From: JBGPYB01 sp041493035 | Lineage (GTDB): Bacteria; Acidobacteriota; Vicinamibacteria; Fen-336 | Direction of reading: 5' to 3' | Assembly (NCBI GenBank): GCA_041493035.1 | Contig: JBGPYB010000159.1 | Coordinates: 1-10,541, forward strand | Length of the DNA: 10,541 nucleotides | Shown here: one piece after another, positions 7,361 through 10,541 of the stretch | Layout of the letters: each line of letters opens with the position of its first letter | Position numbering within the stretch: the stretch's first letter is position 1 | The notes under the pieces: generated by a model | What the model was told of the DNA's origin: nothing | The model's input: the letters and a program-made list of their open reading frames with translations, nothing else | Database searches by the model: none | Made by a program: the position numbers and the translations under genes

Positions 7361-7386
7361 TGTAACCTCCGTCTCGGAGTGGCATC
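7361..7386 (+). promoter_or_regulatory. Putative ECF-type promoter of the small exported protein gene
   Basis: TGTAAC (7361-7366, preceded by CC) and GCATC (7382-7386, followed by CAAG) are 15 bases apart, nearly identical to the element before msrP. The spacer holds a small dyad, CTCCG-TCT-CGGAG (7367-7379). The predicted leader is about 70 bases. Confidence 0.5.
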
Positions 7387-7448
7387 CAAGGGTTGTCGTC
7401 GAAGAACGTGACGACGAATGAGAGACGGATAGGCCGTCCCCTGGCTAG

Positions 7449-7457
7449 AGGAGGTGA
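7449..7457 (+). promoter_or_regulatory. Full-length consensus Shine-Dalgarno
   Basis: AGGAGGTGA is fully complementary to the 16S rRNA 3' end, with GGAGG six bases before the ATG at 7461. It is the strongest ribosome-binding site in the window and suggests high translation of the small exported protein. Confidence 0.8.
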
Positions 7458-7460
7458 GAA

Positions 7461-7862
7461 ATGACGAGATCAATGAGCATAGGTATGACGCTGGCAGTGG
7501 TCGCGCTCGCCAGCACGGCTTCGGTCCAGGCCGACCCGACGAGCCCTGCCGCAGCTGTTCCTGAAGCGAATCGGGCTGCCGGGCCTTCCACCGCAGAGCG
7601 TCACAGCATGCTCGCGGAAGGCTACGAGCGGGCTGCTGCCGCGCAACGCGGCGAGGTCGAGGCAATCCGGCAAAGGGGAGCGGCGGAGTATCGGCAGGCG
7701 TCCGGCGGCGCTCCGAACAAGACGGGCGTCGAATACCCGTGGCTCGCCAAGAAACGCAAGGCCTACGAGGGCTCCGTCCGTATCGCCCAGGCTCAGGCGG
7801 ACGAGGCCCAGCGCCATGCCGAGTATCACCGGTTTCAGGCGCAAGACCTCCAGGGACGCTGA
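7461..7862 (+). CDS. Small exported alpha-helical protein of unknown function
   Basis: I do not recognise a named family. The 133-residue protein has a signal peptide (1-24; core TLAVVALASTA, cleavage expected after VQA before DP). A Pro/Ala-rich linker (25-43) leads to two amphipathic, charged helical stretches (about 45-80 and 92-130) rich in Ala, Glu, Gln and Arg. The two have similar spacing of aromatic and His residues (AERHSMLAEGYERAAA versus ADEAQRHAEYHRFQAQ), so the mature protein may be a helical hairpin. Met is scarce after the signal, which argues against a Met-rich oxidant-scavenging peptide. A GAPNKTGVEYPW loop joins the helices. The Shine-Dalgarno is perfect, and an upstream motif matches that of msrP, so it probably belongs to the same envelope-stress response. 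That role is inference. Confidence 0.82.
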   Translation: MTRSMSIGMTLAVVALASTASVQADPTSPAAAVPEANRAAGPSTAERHSMLAEGYERAAAAQRGEVEAIRQRGAAEYRQASGGAPNKTGVEYPWLAKKRKAYEGSVRIAQAQADEAQRHAEYHRFQAQDLQGR

Positions 7863-7887
7863 GGGCTCGGTGGTTGGGATCCGGACG

Positions 7888-7909
7888 GGGGGGTCCCTTC
7901 GGTCCCCCC
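7888..7909 (+). terminator. GC-rich hairpin after the small exported protein gene
   Basis: Six G:C pairs (G run 7888-7893 with C run 7904-7909), a T-T mismatch and two further C:G pairs close a CTTC loop. It lies 26 bases after the stop at 7862. It lacks a downstream T-run, so it may be a processing or stability element rather than an intrinsic terminator. Confidence 0.4.
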
Positions 7910-7954
7910 GCTGTATGTCACTATTCAAGGCGTCGCGCTCCCGCGAAGAGGACC

Positions 7955-8581
7955 ATGGGCGTCTACCGAGATCGCATCTATCCCGCCTTGGTGACCAGGC
8001 TGGGCGACCCGGAGCCGATCCGGAACATTCGCCGCCGGCTCCTACCGCTCGCCAGCGGCAGCGTGCTCGAGATCGGCGTAGGCCCGGGCGTGAACTTCCC
8101 TCACTACGATCGCAGCAAGGTGACGAAGCTGTACGCGCTCGAGCCCAACCCGGGCATGATCCGGTTGGCTGAGCGGCAGCGGCGCCGCAGCGAGCTCGAG
8201 GTCGAGTTCCTCGACCTCCCCGGCGAAGAAATTCCCTTGCCGGATGACAGCATCGACACGGTCGTCAGCACTTTCACGCTATGCACGATCGCCGGCGTAG
8301 CGCAGGCCATCCGGGGCGTCGCACGCGTGCTGAAGCCGGACGGCAAGCTGATCTTCTTCGAGATCGGCGCTGCTTCAGACGCCCGCGTGCGCCGATGGCA
8401 GCACAGATGGGAGCCGATTCATCACCGCCTGTTCGCGGGGTTGTACCTGACGCGCGACATTCCGTCCCTCCTGGAGCAGGGGGGCTTCGTCATGGAGCGC
8501 GTGGAGACTGGCTACGTCGCGCAATTTCCCAAGTCCTGGTCGCACTGCTTTCGGGGTACGGCGACTCTGGGAGTACGGTGA
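7955..8581 (+). CDS. Class I SAM-dependent methyltransferase, METTL7-like
   Basis: Cytosolic methyltransferase with the Methyltransf_11-type Rossmann fold; substrate unknown. The 208-residue protein starts at the ATG at 7955, preceded by GAAGAGG three bases upstream. SAM motif I is VLEIGVGPGVNFPHY (E39, G41, G43, G45), motif II is YALEPNPGM with E63 as the ribose-binding acid, and post-I and motif III follow as LPLPDDSIDTVVSTFTLC-like and VLKPDGKLIFFE. This layout, with PGVNFPHYD and EPNPGM, resembles the bacterial relatives of METTL7/TMT1 proteins, which in animals methylate thiols; transfer of that activity to this protein is inference. It has no membrane anchor, unlike the animal proteins. 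It is separated from the preceding gene by 92 bases with a GC hairpin and converges with the next gene, 25 bases away. Confidence 0.88.
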   Translation: MGVYRDRIYPALVTRLGDPEPIRNIRRRLLPLASGSVLEIGVGPGVNFPHYDRSKVTKLYALEPNPGMIRLAERQRRRSELEVEFLDLPGEEIPLPDDSIDTVVSTFTLCTIAGVAQAIRGVARVLKPDGKLIFFEIGAASDARVRRWQHRWEPIHHRLFAGLYLTRDIPSLLEQGGFVMERVETGYVAQFPKSWSHCFRGTATLGVR

Positions 8582-8606
8582 GCGGCCTGCGGCGTGAGCC
8601 GATGTG

Positions 8607-9140
8607 CTACTTGCCTCTGGTCTTTCGCCGCGAGGTCCAGGCGAGGTACGGGCCGAACGAATCCGGCTTCCCGGGAGGGGCCACCTCGAACTGGCCGACC
8701 AGGACGCCGTCCGCGCCGAGCTTGTAGGTCAGGCGAAACCTGGGCGCGCCGCTCGAGATCTCGCTGACCAGAATCAGCTCACCCGCCTTGGGCGTGGAAC
8801 CAACGTAGCGGATGACATGTCCCTCGTTGTCGTAGTAGTCCGCGCGCAGCTCTCCAAGCTCCGTCGCGTAGAGCACCATCAGGTCGTCATGCCGTGAGGC
8901 GGGCTTGCCAGAGGCGGCTGGGTACTCGGCGTAGTTCGTGCGGACGATGACGCGCTCCTGGAGACTGGGGGCGAAGGTGAAACCGCCGCTGGCTTCGCCC
9001 GGCTTCCCTCCCCCGTCGGCCTGCCAGTCGCCCAGCAGGAAACCAAGAGGCTCGAGGCCCTTCGGCGCCGCAGCTCCAACCGGGGAACCCCCGATACCGC
9101 AAGCCACGAATGCTGCCAGGACGACCCAACCAGTTCTCAT
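8607..9140 (-). CDS. Exported beta-barrel-like protein (FLLGDW family), function unknown
   Basis: This 177-residue protein has a signal peptide (1-23, MRTGWVVLAAFVACGIGG core, cleavage near GAA). The mature part opens with EPLGFLLGDWQAD, the signature of DUF1579/lipocalin- or nitrobindin-like small beta-barrels, followed by alternating hydrophobic strands to the end (LMVLYATELGELRADYYD, GELILVSEI, RFRLTYKL, LVGQFEVAP). No catalytic residues can be named. It lies 9 bases after the stop of a similar gene (9150-9683), whose stop codon overlaps the AGGA ribosome-binding site of this one, so the pair is probably co-translated. The two share FxxG-[DE]-W, a YP turn and the D/E-rich middle, suggesting an old duplication. 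It converges with the methyltransferase gene. C14 lies inside the signal sequence, but the context is not a good lipobox. Confidence 0.78.
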   Translation of the reverse strand: MRTGWVVLAAFVACGIGGSPVGAAAPKGLEPLGFLLGDWQADGGGKPGEASGGFTFAPSLQERVIVRTNYAEYPAASGKPASRHDDLMVLYATELGELRADYYDNEGHVIRYVGSTPKAGELILVSEISSGAPRFRLTYKLGADGVLVGQFEVAPPGKPDSFGPYLAWTSRRKTRGK

Positions 9141-9149
9141 GCTCTGATC

Positions 9150-9683
9150 CTATGGCCGCGTCACGCGCTTGAAACGTGCCTTGCTATAGACCTCATAAGG
9201 GCCGCCTCCCGACGCGAGCTCGAAGGTCTCTACGAACTCGTCGGGAGACACGACCTGGTACGTCTCCCTCGCCTTCCACCCCGAGGGAACGTTCTCGAGG
9301 GCTTCGGTCTCGAACACGACGGTGCCCGCGGCACTCCCGGGCGTCATCACATATTGGTTGACGAAGCCTTCCTGGTGGAACTGCCGGAAGACGAGGGTGT
9401 GCCGCGCCCGATCATGGCTGAACAGGGACCAGTGCTCGTGCACCTCGCCCTTCTCGTTCTTCGGCTGCGACGGATACGTAGAGACGTTCTGCTCGTGAAG
9501 GAACTTGTTGCCCAGAACGAAGCGGTACGTCCGCTTGACCGTTCCTTTCCCATGCTGCCCATCCGACTCCCCCGTCCACTCGCCGACCATGAAGTGAATG
9601 GCAGGCCACGGGCTCGGGGCCGCCGGGGCCTGCGCCTCAACAGTTCCCGTCAGGAGCAACCATGCCGCGGTCATGGCGGCCAT
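9150..9683 (-). CDS. Exported beta-barrel-like protein (FMVGEW family), function unknown
   Basis: The protein has 177 residues from the ATG at 9683, or 174 from that at 9674. The second has AGGAG ten bases upstream; the first has it only one base away. In-frame GTG/TTG codons at 9719/9716 would add a positively charged n-region (TDRR) in front of the signal core AAWLLLTGTVEAQA. The mature protein begins PAAPSPWPAIHFMVGEWTGE, then KGTVKRTYRFVLGNKFLHEQN, YPSQPKNEKGEVHEHW and RQFHQEGFVNQY, strands typical of DUF1579- or heme-binding-barrel-like proteins. Several His residues (in HEHW and QFHQEG) could be functional, but this is inference. The gene precedes the related 8607-9140 gene. Its 5' end meets or overlaps that of the cupredoxin gene on the other strand, so the start is uncertain. 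Confidence 0.75.
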   Translation of the reverse strand: MAAMTAAWLLLTGTVEAQAPAAPSPWPAIHFMVGEWTGESDGQHGKGTVKRTYRFVLGNKFLHEQNVSTYPSQPKNEKGEVHEHWSLFSHDRARHTLVFRQFHQEGFVNQYVMTPGSAAGTVVFETEALENVPSGWKARETYQVVSPDEFVETFELASGGGPYEVYSKARFKRVTRP

Positions 9684-10047
9684 TCTCCTATCGGTTGCGT
9701 GCGGCTCGATCGTCAACACAACGACAGCCCCCGCACTCATCGATCCCGACCAGCCACTGAGTCCCACGCCCGATGTATCGATCACCTCCGCCGGTTTGGT
9801 TCCCGTGGTTCTTCACGTGGGCTATCCGGTCACCGTCACGTTCACCAACAACGACACGGTCCCGCACAAGTTCGAGGCGGCGCCGGAGTTGGGCTGGGAC
9901 AACTGCCCCGAGCTCAACACGCTCGCGACCCTCAAGCCCGGCGCCAAGGTTGCCCTGCCGTTCGTCGAGAAGAACGCCGTCTGCGCCTACCACGACGTCG
10001 CCCAGCCCAAGGTCGTCTCGCTTCAGGGCTACGTTGTCATCCACTAG
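9673..10047 (+). CDS. Cupredoxin-like exported protein, probable lipoprotein
   Basis: Small periplasmic electron-transfer or copper-binding protein. From the ATG at 9673 it has 124 residues; a longer form from 9598 (149 residues) is possible. A hydrophobic stretch ends in LLSVAC-GS, a fair lipobox with C10. The beta-sandwich core (about 40-124) has VTVTFTNNDTVPHKFE with the first copper His H65, and a C-terminal loop VCAYHDVAQ with C104 and H107. The usual axial Met is missing; Q111 is in the right neighbourhood. An extra C78 (DNCPEL) could form a disulfide or join metal binding. The signal lacks a charged n-region, and AGGAG (9652-9656) is 16 bases away but ideally placed for an ATG at 9662 in another frame, so the 5' end may be damaged or misassembled. 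The next gene starts 9 bases after the stop. Confidence 0.78.
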   Translation: MAAILLSVACGSIVNTTTAPALIDPDQPLSPTPDVSITSAGLVPVVLHVGYPVTVTFTNNDTVPHKFEAAPELGWDNCPELNTLATLKPGAKVALPFVEKNAVCAYHDVAQPKVVSLQGYVVIH

Positions 10048-10056
10048 CCCGCCCTT

Positions 10057-10541
10057 GTGCGACTGAAGCCGATCGGCCTGGCGCTGATCGCCCTGAGCAC
10101 GGGCGCTCCAGCCGTTCCTACGAGGGCCTGCGATTCCGCGAGCTGCTCACTCCCGACCCGAGGCGCGAACGTCCTCGTTCCCAAGAAGCAGTTCCGCCTC
10201 GATCTCTCCTTCGGGTACAGCGACCAGGGGCTGCTTCTCCGGGGGAGCCAGGAAGTCGATACCGTCTACCGGCCGCGCGTCTTCCTGGAGCGCGAGACGA
10301 TCATTCCCGGCTTCCACCGCGATATCGACAGCCACGACCGGGTCGAGCAGGCGAACATGGCCTACGGGCTGAGCGAGCGCGTCAACCTCGTCGCGTCCGC
10401 GCCCCTCGCCATCTGGCACGCCCACACCGTCGCCCACGGTGCCGTCGAGCAGGAGTATGGAACCGTGGGATTCGGCGACGCCCTCGTGGGCGCACGGTTC
10501 TCCCTGCGTCCTCGGGGCCTCGTGGCCGGTTTCTCCCTAAA
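10057..10541 (+). CDS. Predicted outer-membrane beta-barrel protein, C-terminus beyond window edge
   Basis: The open frame gives 161 residues up to the window edge. The start is the GTG at 10057, the first start codon after the in-frame stop of the cupredoxin gene; no Shine-Dalgarno is seen, so re-initiation after that stop is likely. A signal peptide (MRLKPIGLALIALSTGAPAV, cleavage before C25) leads to CDSASC-SLPTRG (C25, C30) and then amphipathic strands alternating with polar turns, such as FRLDLSFGYSDQ, VEQANMAYGLSERVNLVASAPL and VGFGDALVGARFSLRP. This pattern fits transporter-like barrels related to the phenol-degradation MetA group. The spacing YGLSERVNL...APL and GFGD are typical of those barrels. 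The CxxxxC near the mature N-terminus and the pairing with a cupredoxin suggest a metal link, but this is inference. Confidence 0.72.
   Translation, partial: MRLKPIGLALIALSTGAPAVPTRACDSASCSLPTRGANVLVPKKQFRLDLSFGYSDQGLLLRGSQEVDTVYRPRVFLERETIIPGFHRDIDSHDRVEQANMAYGLSERVNLVASAPLAIWHAHTVAHGAVEQEYGTVGFGDALVGARFSLRPRGLVAGFSL

Larger units (their letters stand above)
7232..7460 (+). other. Intergenic region between msrQ and the small exported protein
   Basis: No gene is supported here. It contains a short perfect hairpin (GGGAC-CGC-GTCCC, 7301-7313) without a T-run, the promoter-like motif at 7361-7386 and a strong ribosome-binding site at its end. Frames crossing it on either strand lack a plausible start, signal or family motif. 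Confidence 0.5.

Noticed and set aside
7153..7665. Minus-strand open frame spanning the msrQ-7461 gap
   Set aside because: It overlaps the end of msrQ and the start of the exported protein gene, with no ribosome-binding site, signal peptide or domain.
7461..7862. Methionine-rich oxidant-scavenging peptide of the MrpX kind, suggested by its link to msrPQ
   Set aside because: The mature protein has only one Met (M50); the other three lie in the signal peptide.
7888..7909. Confident intrinsic terminator
   Set aside because: The hairpin is strong but has a mismatch and no following T-run, so it is listed only with low confidence.
1..10541. Mobile elements, CRISPR array, tRNA or rRNA genes
   Set aside because: No transposase or integrase frame, regularly spaced direct repeats, or conserved RNA gene sequence was seen on either strand.

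Overview
The window is about two thirds G+C by eye, has tightly packed genes and encodes several exported or outer-membrane proteins. It therefore comes from a high-GC Gram-negative bacterium. The sequence does not settle the phylum; an environmental lineage such as Myxococcota/Deltaproteobacteria, Acidobacteriota or Methylomirabilota would fit, but this is inference. No rRNA, tRNA, CRISPR array, transposase or integrase was seen.

Left part (1-5542, minus strand): a heavy-metal export operon reads right to left. It starts with a small secreted Cys/Met/His-rich protein (5542-5168). A TolC-type outer-membrane channel (5084-3732), a CusB-type periplasmic adaptor with a fused metal-binding head and YtkA-like tail (3718-2006), and the first 666 residues of a CusA-type RND pump (1999 to the window edge) follow. 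The pump keeps the proton-relay Asp and the two CusA methionines that fall in the window, which points to Cu(I)/Ag(I) rather than Zn/Co/Cd.

Middle part (5652-8581, plus strand): divergently from the pump operon lie msrP and msrQ, the molybdopterin/heme system that repairs oxidised methionines in periplasmic proteins. A small exported helical protein with a perfect Shine-Dalgarno follows, then a METTL7-like SAM methyltransferase. msrP and the small-protein gene are preceded by near-identical bipartite promoter-like motifs (CCTGTAAC, 15-16 bases, GCATCnAAG), suggesting shared control by an alternative, probably ECF-type, sigma factor not encoded here.

Right part (8607-10541): two tandem minus-strand exported proteins of one beta-barrel-like family converge on the methyltransferase gene. 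Head-to-head with them is a cupredoxin-like lipoprotein gene, whose start and that of its neighbour meet at a single CATG. It is followed nine bases later by the start of a predicted outer-membrane barrel protein that runs off the edge.

Taken together, this looks like an envelope stress island. It combines copper/silver export across both membranes, candidate periplasmic copper ligands (the Cys-rich protein, the adaptor's extra domains, the cupredoxin) and repair of methionines, the residues the copper route itself depends on. No regulator gene for any of these units is inside the window.
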